Below, piece by piece: positions 15,120 through 21,490 of a stretch of 26,757 nucleotides of DNA. The notes beneath the pieces are model-generated. The model did no database searches and had not been told where the DNA came from. It saw nothing but the letters and a program-made list of their open reading frames with translations. Where the stretch lies: assembly GCA_021813175.1 (NCBI GenBank), contig JAKALJ010000008.1, positions 1 through 26,757 on the forward strand, read 5' to 3'. Position 1 is the stretch's first letter. Each line of letters starts with the position of its first letter. Made by a program: the position numbers and the translations under genes. This DNA comes from a bacterium (GTDB taxonomy: Bacteria; Patescibacteriota; Minisyncoccia; Phycocordibacterales; UBA9973).

Positions 15120-16325
15120 TTAATCTTTTTTCCTCCGCATAGAAGAAGCGCGGCCAATAGAACCTTTGCCGAATTTCTTCCGGATTTTGTCGGCAGTTTC
15201 TTCCACCCTGGTTCTTTTGAGCGCTTCCATTTGCCGGCCGAAAAGGTCCAAAGGCGCTTTTTCTTCCCGCAGGAGGTTCTGTAAAATCACTCCGGTAGAG
15301 CGGATCCGTTCCCGCTTCCGGAGCAATTTCGGGAACTCCGGCTCAATGGCGTTCAAGACCGCGCCTGGATCGGAAGAAAAGAACAGAAGCTTTGCTTCTC
15401 CGTAACGGTACTTAAATTCGCTTGATTTAACGAAAAAAGAAATTTTGTTGCTTGCCAAACGCACCTCTCGGGCGTGCCCGCAAGCCTCTTCCGCGTTCCG
15501 GGCCAGTTCTCGCCAGATAACCGACGGATTGGCCGAAGCCGGTCGAAAAGTGGCCGTGGCCTGGATGGACTTCTGGCTCCTCGGGTCAACGTTGCTTCGT
15601 ACTTCAAAAATTTCTTCGCCGGAAAGCTCTTTTTTCAGGTCCAATACCGGTCTGGAAAATTTCTTGGCCATCTCCCCTTCCGGGTACCGGACTAAATCAT
15701 AAGCGGTGCCAACGCCAAGAGCGGTGAGTTTGGGCACGGTCCGGCGTCCGATCCCCCATATTTCTCCTATGGGAGTGGCCTTAAGCGCCTTCATCTCATC
15801 TTCTCTGGAAAGCAAAGCCACCATGCCTCCGGGCTTTTCTAATTTGGATGCTTGTTTAGCCAGAACTTTGGTCCGGGCCAATCCCAGCGAGTAGGTAACC
15901 CCGAGCGTTTTTTCTATTTCTTCTTTCAATTCTTTCAAAAAATTTTTCTCTCCGCCGAAATATTTTATTTCGGACGGCCGGACCCGGGCGAAGCACTCAT
16001 CTATGCTGTATTCTTCGACCTCTCTGGCGTAAGAAGAAAGAATCTGTCGCATCCGGCCGGAGATTTCTAGATACAGATCGAAGTGGTGCGGAAGGATTAC
16101 CACTTCCGGAAAGAGCTTTTTGATCCGAAAGGTAGGCATACCCCTGGTCACCCCGAGCTTTTTCGCTTCTGGACTCATGGCCACGGCAATACCCCGGTCT
16201 TCCCCCACCACCACCGGCTTGCCCTTTAAGTCCGGCCTCCTGGTCAGTTCGCAGGCCACAAAGAAAGAGTCCCCGTCGGCATGCAAAAAGAGGTCTTTAC
16301 TTTGGTCTTCTTTTTGGCTAGACAT
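15120..16325 (-). CDS. dinB: Y-family DNA polymerase (Pol IV/DinB)
   Basis: 401 residues; a translesion DNA polymerase that extends past damaged bases. The catalytic carboxylates are visible: Asp17 and Asp19 in LHADGDSFF, and Asp109-Glu110 in YSIDECF; Phe22 is at the steric-gate position. Palm motifs include GKPVVVGED and AVAMSPEAKKLGVTRGMP, the thumb has GIGRRTVPKLTALGV, and the little-finger domain follows with FRPASANPSVI. The C-terminus is short and basic (MRRKKD), and no canonical beta-clamp peptide was recognised. The start ATG at 16325 overlaps a 19-nt palindrome that also covers the promoter, a possible damage-response operator. The 3' end is followed by two hairpins. Confidence 0.93.
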   Translation of the reverse strand: MSSQKEDQSKDLFLHADGDSFFVACELTRRPDLKGKPVVVGEDRGIAVAMSPEAKKLGVTRGMPTFRIKKLFPEVVILPHHFDLYLEISGRMRQILSSYAREVEEYSIDECFARVRPSEIKYFGGEKNFLKELKEEIEKTLGVTYSLGLARTKVLAKQASKLEKPGGMVALLSREDEMKALKATPIGEIWGIGRRTVPKLTALGVGTAYDLVRYPEGEMAKKFSRPVLDLKKELSGEEIFEVRSNVDPRSQKSIQATATFRPASANPSVIWRELARNAEEACGHAREVRLASNKISFFVKSSEFKYRYGEAKLLFFSSDPGAVLNAIEPEFPKLLRKRERIRSTGVILQNLLREEKAPLDLFGRQMEALKRTRVEETADKIRKKFGKGSIGRASSMRRKKD

Positions 16326-16343
16326 ACAATATACTATATTGTA
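16325..16343. promoter_or_regulatory. Perfect palindrome at the dinB start, possible operator
   Basis: TACAATATA-C-TATATTGTA, 9-bp arms around one base, covers the dinB start and -10 region. Position and symmetry suit a repressor site for a damage-induced gene. It does not match the E. coli or Gram-positive LexA box, and its AT-only character means chance cannot be excluded. Confidence 0.4.
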
Positions 16344-16365
16344 CTACCCTGCCATTTGTTGACAA
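16338..16365 (-). promoter_or_regulatory. dinB promoter
   Basis: Minus strand: TTGTCA (16360-16365), a 16-nt spacer and TACAAT (16338-16343), 12 nt before the ATG. A second -10-like box, TATAGT (16333-16338), lies 7 nt before the ATG and would give a leaderless start. Both overlap the palindrome. Confidence 0.45.
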
Positions 16366-16383
16366 ATTTTGACTGAGCTCAGA

Positions 16384-16411
16384 TTGAAAAAAAACTCTTT
16401 TGTGTTATTGT
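16384..16411 (+). promoter_or_regulatory. Tentative promoter of tRNA-Gln
   Basis: TTGAAA (16384-16389), a 16-nt spacer and TATTGT (16406-16411). A perfect TTGACA at 16359-16364 has no -10 at the right distance. An 8-bp inverted repeat (16416-16423 with 16430-16437) lies between this promoter and the tRNA and would form a stem-loop in the precursor leader. Confidence 0.3.
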
Positions 16412-16440
16412 ATGCTTGCAATAAAGGACTATTGCAATAT

Positions 16441-16514
16441 TGCCGGGTCGGCTAATGGTAGGCCTATAGACTCTGGATCTATCAATCTTGGTTCGAATCC
16501 AAGCCCGGCAGCCA
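16441..16514 (+). tRNA. tRNA-Gln (anticodon CTG), CCA encoded
   Basis: A complete cloverleaf can be drawn: acceptor TGCCGGG (16441-16447) with CCCGGCA (16504-16510); D arm GGCT/GGCC with one wobble pair; anticodon stem ATAGA/TCTAT with loop CTCTGGA, giving anticodon CTG at 16473-16475, which reads CAG; a 4-nt variable loop CAAT; T arm CTTGG/CCAAG with loop TTCGAAT. The discriminator is G16511 and CCA is encoded at 16512-16514. No intron. It is the only tRNA in the window. An AT-rich small kinase gene follows 57 nt downstream; no repeat of the tRNA 3' end (attachment-site sign) was seen further on. Confidence 0.95.
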
Positions 16515-16571
16515 AGAGGGATAGATTAAAAATTTAGGAATTAGCGGCAGACGTTTATCCAATAAATATAT

Positions 16572-17087
16572 ATGCGCATTTCTATTATTGGTCATGCTGG
16601 AAGCGGTAAAAGCACTCTAGCCCGCAAAATAAGCGAGAAATTCAGCATACCTAATTTACAGATAGATAAACTTTGGTTTGAATCAGGTGGAAATAAATTA
16701 AAAATGAGCGAAAGAGAAAAAGGGGAAAAAGGGGGAAAAGTCAGAGCATATATAAAAGAAAAAGTCGAAGATTTTATAAAACAAGATTCTTGGGTTTCTG
16801 ATGGATGGTACCCGATGGTACAAGCTTTCATAGCGGAAAAAGCGGACTTAATTATTTTTCTTGATATTTCACTTTCTCGCCGTTTATTTAACCACATAAA
16901 AAGAATATTTAAGACTGAAAGACATAAAGAGCTTACAAAATGGGATGATATTAGGTTTGTTTATAAAATAGTTAGTAGAACATTTCTGAAAGACCTAGAG
17001 CTAAGGCAGTTCGTGCATGATCACACCTATAAGGTTAAAACTTTTAAGAATTTCAAAGAGGTAGAAAATTACTTTAACATGTTATAA
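16572..17087 (+). CDS. P-loop small-molecule kinase (FlaR/adenylate-kinase-like)
   Basis: 171 residues. Walker A GHAGSGKST at 7-15, then a lid/substrate region with QIDKLWFESGG (about 31-41), DGWYP at about 77-81 (a partner motif in 'topology modulation'/FlaR-type kinases), and a hydrophobic strand ADLIIFLDIS (Walker-B-like). An Arg-rich segment SRRLFNHIKRIF follows. These proteins resemble adenylate or shikimate kinases, but their substrates are mostly unknown. The gene is visibly richer in A and T than its neighbours and lies just after tRNA-Gln, so recent acquisition is possible. Its stop codon TAA is part of the -10 box of the next gene. No clear promoter or Shine-Dalgarno precedes the ATG. 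Confidence 0.8.
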   Translation: MRISIIGHAGSGKSTLARKISEKFSIPNLQIDKLWFESGGNKLKMSEREKGEKGGKVRAYIKEKVEDFIKQDSWVSDGWYPMVQAFIAEKADLIIFLDISLSRRLFNHIKRIFKTERHKELTKWDDIRFVYKIVSRTFLKDLELRQFVHDHTYKVKTFKNFKEVENYFNML

Positions 17088-17088
17088 T
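17080..17088 (+). promoter_or_regulatory. Extended -10 promoter of the aldo/keto reductase
   Basis: TGT-TATAAT (17080-17088) overlaps the stop codon of the kinase gene. The -10 ends 32 nt before the ATG, giving a leader of about 25 nt that carries an AGGA Shine-Dalgarno 5 nt before the start (17112-17115), unlike the leaderless genes. Confidence 0.45.
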
Positions 17089-17111
17089 CCATATAAGACC
17101 TGATCACAATT

Positions 17112-17115
17112 AGGA
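17112..17115 (+). promoter_or_regulatory. Ribosome-binding site of the aldo/keto reductase
   Basis: AGGA five bases before the ATG at 17121. It is one of the few recognisable Shine-Dalgarno sequences in the window and supports this start. Confidence 0.5.
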
Positions 17116-17120
17116 ATATC

Positions 17121-17990
17121 ATGAAAATCCCGACAAAAAAACTGAAGAGTGGATTTGAAATGCCGGTGTATGGACTGGGCACTTGGCAAATGGGCGGACG
17201 TGATGAGCGCGACTTTGCTAATGACGATGTGGCCGATATTGGCGGTATCAGAGCCGCCCTGGATGCCGGAGTAACGCACATTGATACGGCTGAAAAATAT
17301 GCGGATGGATACAGTGAGACACTTGTCGGCAGAGCCATCAAAGGATACGACCGCTCAAAGATTTTTATTGCCTCCAAAGTACAAGAGAAAAATCTAGGTT
17401 ATGACGACATCTTGAATTCTTGCAAGAAAAGTTTGGAAAGACTGCAGACTGATTATTTGGATTTGTATTTGCTTCATCGTTACAGCAAGGGTCATTCTCT
17501 TAAAGATTCAATGAGGGCCTTAGATAAACTAGTTGAAGAAGGGCTGGTAAAGCATATTGGCGTATGCAATTTCGGCAAGGAACATCTGGCTGAAGCGCAA
17601 CGCTATACAAAAAACAAGATTGTGTGCGATCAAGTGCATTACAATCTGGAATTCCGGGAGCCGGAAGCGTTCGGACTTTTAGGATATTGCAAAGAGAGCG
17701 ATGTCTTTCTATCTGCTTGGCGTCCGGTGGGTAAAGGAAGTCTTTTGGGAAATATTCCACCAGTACTGCAAGAAATGTGCGATAAATATAAAAAAACTCC
17801 GGCCCAAATTGCTATTAACTGGCTGATTTCCCAACCTTATGTGATTACCCTCTCCAAAACGCGAAGCCCTGATCACTTGAATGAAAATCTCGGCGCTCTG
17901 GGATGGAATATGGAAAAAGAAGATATTGAAAAATTACGCAAAGAATATCCTGGGCAGAAATTAGTCTCGGATGTAGTGCCGCTCGGATAA
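17121..17990 (+). CDS. Aldo/keto reductase
   Basis: 289 residues of the NAD(P)H-dependent (beta/alpha)8 aldo/keto reductase family, which reduces aldehydes and ketones in the cytoplasm. The catalytic tetrad is complete: Asp55 and Tyr60 in HIDTAEKYADG, Lys86 in FIASKV and His119 in YLLHRY. The start carries the typical strand pair around GFEMPVYGLGTWQMGG. The coenzyme-binding segment near the C-terminus reads SKTRSPDHLNENL. Length is slightly under the usual 310-330 residues, but no core element is missing. Physiological substrate unknown. It stands between the AT-rich kinase and the ABC exporter, with no obvious shared pathway. Confidence 0.92.
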   Translation: MKIPTKKLKSGFEMPVYGLGTWQMGGRDERDFANDDVADIGGIRAALDAGVTHIDTAEKYADGYSETLVGRAIKGYDRSKIFIASKVQEKNLGYDDILNSCKKSLERLQTDYLDLYLLHRYSKGHSLKDSMRALDKLVEEGLVKHIGVCNFGKEHLAEAQRYTKNKIVCDQVHYNLEFREPEAFGLLGYCKESDVFLSAWRPVGKGSLLGNIPPVLQEMCDKYKKTPAQIAINWLISQPYVITLSKTRSPDHLNENLGALGWNMEKEDIEKLRKEYPGQKLVSDVVPLG

Positions 17991-18063
17991 ACAAAGTATT
18001 AGACTTTGCCTCTTTAGTAGAGTATATTAGAGGCTGGCTGAAAGTACTCAGCTGTCCTTTTTT

Positions 18064-19866
18064 ATGCTCACAGAGAAACAAAAAAATATCACCGTTCGCG
18101 CCAGGGATATTTTTGGCGCCTACGCCAAAGAGGTCCGCAAAAACGCGGGGCTTTTTTCGCTTGTGCTTTTGGGCTCGATGGTGGTCCAAGCCACCAGTCT
18201 GGCTTCCCCTGTTTTTCTAAAGGAACTCTTCAATCTGATTGCCGCCGGTCATCCAGCTCCGGAATTGATGCGGGGGCTCTTCACTCTGGTCGGCATCATT
18301 GCCGGCATTTCCATAATCGGCTGGATCGGGTATCGGCTGCAGTTTTTTTGCTTGGTGTTCTTTGAAGTTCGTTCTATGGCAAATCTCTATGATGCTTCGT
18401 TCTATTATCTGATCCGCCATTCGTATCATTTCTTCGTTTCCCAATTCAGCGGAACCCTCACCCGGCGGGTAAGCAAATACTCCGCCTCTTTTGAAACTAT
18501 TGTGGACGGAATAATGATGGGTTTTCTCCCCACTTTTTTCTTTGCCACCGGGGCGGTGATAATTCTATTTATCCGCAATCATATTCTCGGCATCGCTCTG
18601 GGCGTTTGGGTCATCTGTTTCGTTGCTTTTCAAATTTTCGTGGCCCGCTTGCGCCAGCCCCTGCGGGTGGCTCGCTCGGAAGCGGACAGTAAAATGACTG
18701 GTTCGCTTTCCGACGCCATCGCCAACCAAAATACCATATCTCTTTTCTCCGGCAACAGGCACGAACAGGATATTTTCAGAAAGATAGTGAAAATATGGCA
18801 GAAAGCCACCTTGCGTTCCTGGGTGGCCGACGAGACAATCTGGTCCATCCAGGGAATCTTGATGACGGGTATCAACATCGGCTTGCTTTACGGGGCGGTG
18901 GTGTATTGGCAGAAAGGGCTTGTCAGTATCGGAGATTTTGTGCTCATCCAGAGCTACCTTATCGGCTTATTCAATCAGCTTATGAACATAAATATCCAGA
19001 TCCGGAGATTTTACGATGCTTACGCGGACGCGGTGGAAATGGCCACAATCCTGAAAACTCCTCATGAGGTACATGATATCCCTGATGCTGTTCCTTTGTC
19101 GCCCAAAAATTGCGAAATCGTTTTCAAAGACGTTCACTTTCGCTTCCCCCACCACAAACCCATCCTGCAAAATTTCAATTTAACCGTGAAGGCGGGAGAA
19201 AAGCTCGCTCTGGTCGGTCCATCCGGGGCCGGCAAAACTACCGTGACTAAACTGCTCTTGCGCTTGTATGACATCACCGGCGGAAGTATAGAAATCGACG
19301 GACAAAATATCGCCAAAGTTACCCAAGAGAGTTTGAGGAATACCATCGCCTTCGTGCCCCAGGAACCGATTCTTTTTCACCGCACTCTGATGGAAAATAT
19401 TCGCTATGGCCGGAGGGATGCCAGCGACGCGGAAGTGATTGAAGCGGCCAAGAAAGCGCATTGCCACGAATTCATTTCCCGACTTCCGGAAGGATACGAA
19501 ACTTTCGTGGGCGAGCGCGGAGTGAAGCTCTCCGGAGGCGAGCGCCAGCGGGTAGCTATTGCCCGGGCTATTCTAAAAGACGCGCCCATTTTGGTTTTGG
19601 ACGAAGCTACCTCCAGTCTGGATTCAGAATCCGAGGCCCTGATCCAGGAGGCCCTGCAAACATTGATGCGGGGCAAGACTGTGATCGTGATTGCTCACCG
19701 TCTGTCTACCATTATGAAAATGGACCGCATAGTGGTGATTGAAAACGGCGCGGTGGTGTCCGAAGGCACTCACCGGGAGCTTCTAAAAAAAGACGGATTG
19801 TATAAAAAACTCTGGGGTATTCAAGCGGGAGGATTTTTGGAAGAGAAAACAGCAGAGTCGAAATAA
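18064..19866 (+). CDS. ABC exporter half-transporter (fused TMD-NBD)
   Basis: 600 residues. An N-terminal transmembrane domain (about 1-320) with six predicted helices is followed by an ATPase domain (about 350-590), the MsbA/LmrA-type arrangement that works as a dimer. Walker A GPSGAGKTT starts at residue 385, the signature LSGGERQR at 489, Walker B ILVLDE with Asp513 and Glu514, and the H-loop His545 in VIAHRLS. The Q-loop lies in FVPQEPILFH. All catalytic residues are intact. The substrate may be lipid, peptide or drug and cannot be told. Upstream (17991-18063) a weak promoter-like pair (17999-18004, 18023-18028) and a small hairpin followed by six T are seen. The DUF167 gene follows after 17 nt. 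Confidence 0.93.
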   Translation: MLTEKQKNITVRARDIFGAYAKEVRKNAGLFSLVLLGSMVVQATSLASPVFLKELFNLIAAGHPAPELMRGLFTLVGIIAGISIIGWIGYRLQFFCLVFFEVRSMANLYDASFYYLIRHSYHFFVSQFSGTLTRRVSKYSASFETIVDGIMMGFLPTFFFATGAVIILFIRNHILGIALGVWVICFVAFQIFVARLRQPLRVARSEADSKMTGSLSDAIANQNTISLFSGNRHEQDIFRKIVKIWQKATLRSWVADETIWSIQGILMTGINIGLLYGAVVYWQKGLVSIGDFVLIQSYLIGLFNQLMNINIQIRRFYDAYADAVEMATILKTPHEVHDIPDAVPLSPKNCEIVFKDVHFRFPHHKPILQNFNLTVKAGEKLALVGPSGAGKTTVTKLLLRLYDITGGSIEIDGQNIAKVTQESLRNTIAFVPQEPILFHRTLMENIRYGRRDASDAEVIEAAKKAHCHEFISRLPEGYETFVGERGVKLSGGERQRVAIARAILKDAPILVLDEATSSLDSESEALIQEALQTLMRGKTVIVIAHRLSTIMKMDRIVVIENGAVVSEGTHRELLKKDGLYKKLWGIQAGGFLEEKTAESK

Positions 19867-19883
19867 GAATAAAATAAGAATAT

Positions 19884-20168
19884 ATGAAAATCTCCGTCAA
19901 AACCAAAACTAGAGCCCAAGAAGAAAAAGTGGAACGGCTGGGTCAACCATCACTCGGGTTCAACCAAAAAGATAACACATTTAAAATTCCCTTTTATAAA
20001 GTCTCAGTTAAAGAAGCGCCGGAGCATGGTCGGGCAAACGAGGCCATTGTCCGCGCTTTGGCAGACTATTTTCATGTTCCCTACTCCCGGGTGCGCTTAC
20101 TTTCGGGCCAGACATCAAAAAACAAGATTTTTGAAATAGTTTTGGGGGATAAAGGAAATTTATCTTAG
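19884..20168 (+). CDS. DUF167/YggU-family protein
   Basis: 94 residues. The diagnostic block VKEAPEHGRANEAIVRALADYFHVPYSRVRLLSG, followed by a Lys-rich end (SKNKIFEI), identifies the small alpha/beta DUF167 (YggU/C15orf40) family, present in all domains with no settled biochemical role. Length is typical. It lies 17 nt after the ABC exporter on the same strand, and a TAAAAT box ends 8 nt before its ATG. Its last 9 nt overlap the end of the convergent GH18-like gene. Confidence 0.88.
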   Translation: MKISVKTKTRAQEEKVERLGQPSLGFNQKDNTFKIPFYKVSVKEAPEHGRANEAIVRALADYFHVPYSRVRLLSGQTSKNKIFEIVLGDKGNLS

Positions 20169-21227
20169 CGCTTTGTAAATACCGGGTACTTCCAGGCCCA
20201 GAACCCAGGCGGAGAAACCGGCCAGCTTGTGCTTTTTAATCAGGGAAATTTTCGCTTCCATTCCCTTGGTGTCTTCATACCAGATCACATATTTGGTTCC
20301 TCCGCTCCAATAAGCGATATACGATTCTTGTTCGGCCTCGCTGTAACCATAGGAGACCCTGTACTTGCGGATGAAATTTTTCATCTGCGGAAATCCGCCG
20401 ATAGCCACCAATTTTTGATTGGTCGCGTTCCGGCGCCAGTAATACAACGGAATGCCCAGGGAAATTTTTCCCGCCGGGATGACGCTTAAACTGTACGAGA
20501 GTACTTTTGAAAGCCAAGTGTATCCGGCAATGGGTCCCTTTGAATTTGGATCGTCGTAAGACATAATGCTCACGAAATCCGCGCTCTCTCCGAGCGACTT
20601 GTAGTCGTATACTCCGATCAGTTTTTGCCAGAGATTTCGGGGATAATCGCTTGGCTTCTCTGAAATCTGCGCTATCACTGCCACGCTCGATTCCAGCCCG
20701 TTCCGTCTCATTTCTTCTGAAAAATTTTTCACAAAATTTGAAAATTTTTGGCGGTAAGAAAGATCCATCCCTTCAAAATCTATTTGCCAACCAAAATATC
20801 CCTTTGCCTTCGCTTCGGTTACCATAGCGCCTATGGCAGAGTTTTGCTTTGCCGGATCATCCAGCACCGCTTGGTATGCCGCCCTGCCGAAAGATTTGTT
20901 TGTGACCAAGGGCAACATTCTTATGCCGTGTGTTCGGGTGAAATCGAGAATCAGAGGATCAATGCTTCCTTCCAGTTTTCCCTCAGGGTTTATGGCGTAG
21001 GCCTGCGGAGCCAAAAGGTCTATGTATTTCCAGTTTTGAAACAGAGAGGCGCGGGCGGTGTCGTTTTCTTTGTAATAGAAAATTTTCCAATAAGGGGTGT
21101 TGTAGTGATGCGGAAAAGAAGAAACAGAAGCCGGCGGCGCGGCGAGGGCTAAAGCCCTCGCCGCGCCGGTCAAAGCAAACGCCGCCACAACCCCAACAAA
21201 GACTAAAATTTTCTTCTTCTGTGACAT
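20160..21227 (-). CDS. Secreted GH18-like glycoside hydrolase (SleL/YdhD type)
   Basis: 355 residues from the ATG at 21227. A signal-peptide-like N-terminus (KKK, then a hydrophobic Ala-rich stretch to about residue 30) is followed by a GH18 barrel. The catalytic strand reads GWQIDFEGMD with Asp150 and the general acid Glu152. The two upstream Asp of the chitinase DGxDxDxE motif are replaced, as in spore-type N-acetylglucosaminidases such as SleL/YaaH. Other barrel strands are YIDLLAPQAYAI, VSIMSYDD, ISLGIPLYYW and FSAWVLGLE. It could trim peptidoglycan or host glycans; substrate inferred only. An ATG at 21239 lies inside the TATAAT box and is rejected. The last 9 nt overlap the DUF167 gene. 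Confidence 0.85.
   Translation of the reverse strand: MSQKKKILVFVGVVAAFALTGAARALALAAPPASVSSFPHHYNTPYWKIFYYKENDTARASLFQNWKYIDLLAPQAYAINPEGKLEGSIDPLILDFTRTHGIRMLPLVTNKSFGRAAYQAVLDDPAKQNSAIGAMVTEAKAKGYFGWQIDFEGMDLSYRQKFSNFVKNFSEEMRRNGLESSVAVIAQISEKPSDYPRNLWQKLIGVYDYKSLGESADFVSIMSYDDPNSKGPIAGYTWLSKVLSYSLSVIPAGKISLGIPLYYWRRNATNQKLVAIGGFPQMKNFIRKYRVSYGYSEAEQESYIAYWSGGTKYVIWYEDTKGMEAKISLIKKHKLAGFSAWVLGLEVPGIYKALR
21136..21167. repeat. Perfect GC-rich palindrome inside the GH18-like signal peptide
   Basis: 15-bp perfect arms 21136-21150 and 21153-21167 around AA. It encodes about residues 21-31, the Ala/Leu-rich end of the signal peptide. It is much richer in GC than the gene around it. Confidence 0.75.
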
Positions 21228-21237
21228 GGCGCCATTC

Positions 21238-21246
21238 ATTATACCA
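21238..21246 (-). promoter_or_regulatory. Extended -10 promoter of the GH18-like gene
   Basis: Minus strand TGG-TATAAT (21238-21246). The box overlaps the ATG at 21239 and ends 10 nt before the ATG at 21227, supporting the second ATG as the start. Confidence 0.55.
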
Positions 21247-21306
21247 CCATGTCAGAATTCAGCCGCCTAAAATAAAAAACAATTTCTTAAACCTATAAAA
21301 ATGACG

Positions 21307-21340
21307 CGGAAAATATCCCAAAATCTGGGGGTATTTTCCG
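21307..21340. repeat. 13-bp stem-loop between divergent GH18-like and nrdD promoters
   Basis: Arms 21307-21319 and 21328-21340 pair over 13 bp with one T-G wobble, 8-nt loop. It lies in the 263-nt divergent spacer (21228-21490), upstream of both promoters, so it is not in either mRNA leader as predicted. It may be a protein-binding site or an insulating terminator. Nothing else but the nrdD promoter and leader was recognised in this spacer. Confidence 0.6.
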
Positions 21341-21388
21341 TTTTGGCTTGATTTTTGTCTGAGATTGTATCTTGACTGGTTATGAACA

Positions 21389-21417
21389 TTGCCACCGTCC
21401 CGAGCCGGAACTATAAT
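21389..21417 (+). promoter_or_regulatory. nrdD promoter
   Basis: TTGCCA (21389-21394), a 17-nt spacer and a perfect TATAAT (21412-21417), the best -35/-10 pair in the window. The start would be near 21424, leaving a leader of about 67 nt before the ATG. The leader contains a small bulged hairpin (CC-G-GCC with GGCGG, about 21425-21441) but no recognised riboswitch. Confidence 0.6.
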
Positions 21418-21490
21418 TTAACCCCCGGCCAGACAGGCGGGAAAACGTTTCGTCGAATTTATAAATCTAATCAAAATTTCACCGCAAAAA

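Noticed and set aside
14987..15157. N-terminal extension of the unknown membrane-anchored protein
   Set aside because: It would translate through two hairpins and a promoter-like box and overlap the end of dinB; the ATG at 14986 precedes a normal anchor helix.
16359..16364. Perfect TTGACA as a plus-strand promoter
   Set aside because: No -10-like hexamer lies 15-19 nt downstream; the same bases serve the minus-strand dinB -35 instead.
21424..21490. Riboswitch in the nrdD leader
   Set aside because: Only a small bulged hairpin is visible; no cobalamin, SAM or other known aptamer core was recognised.
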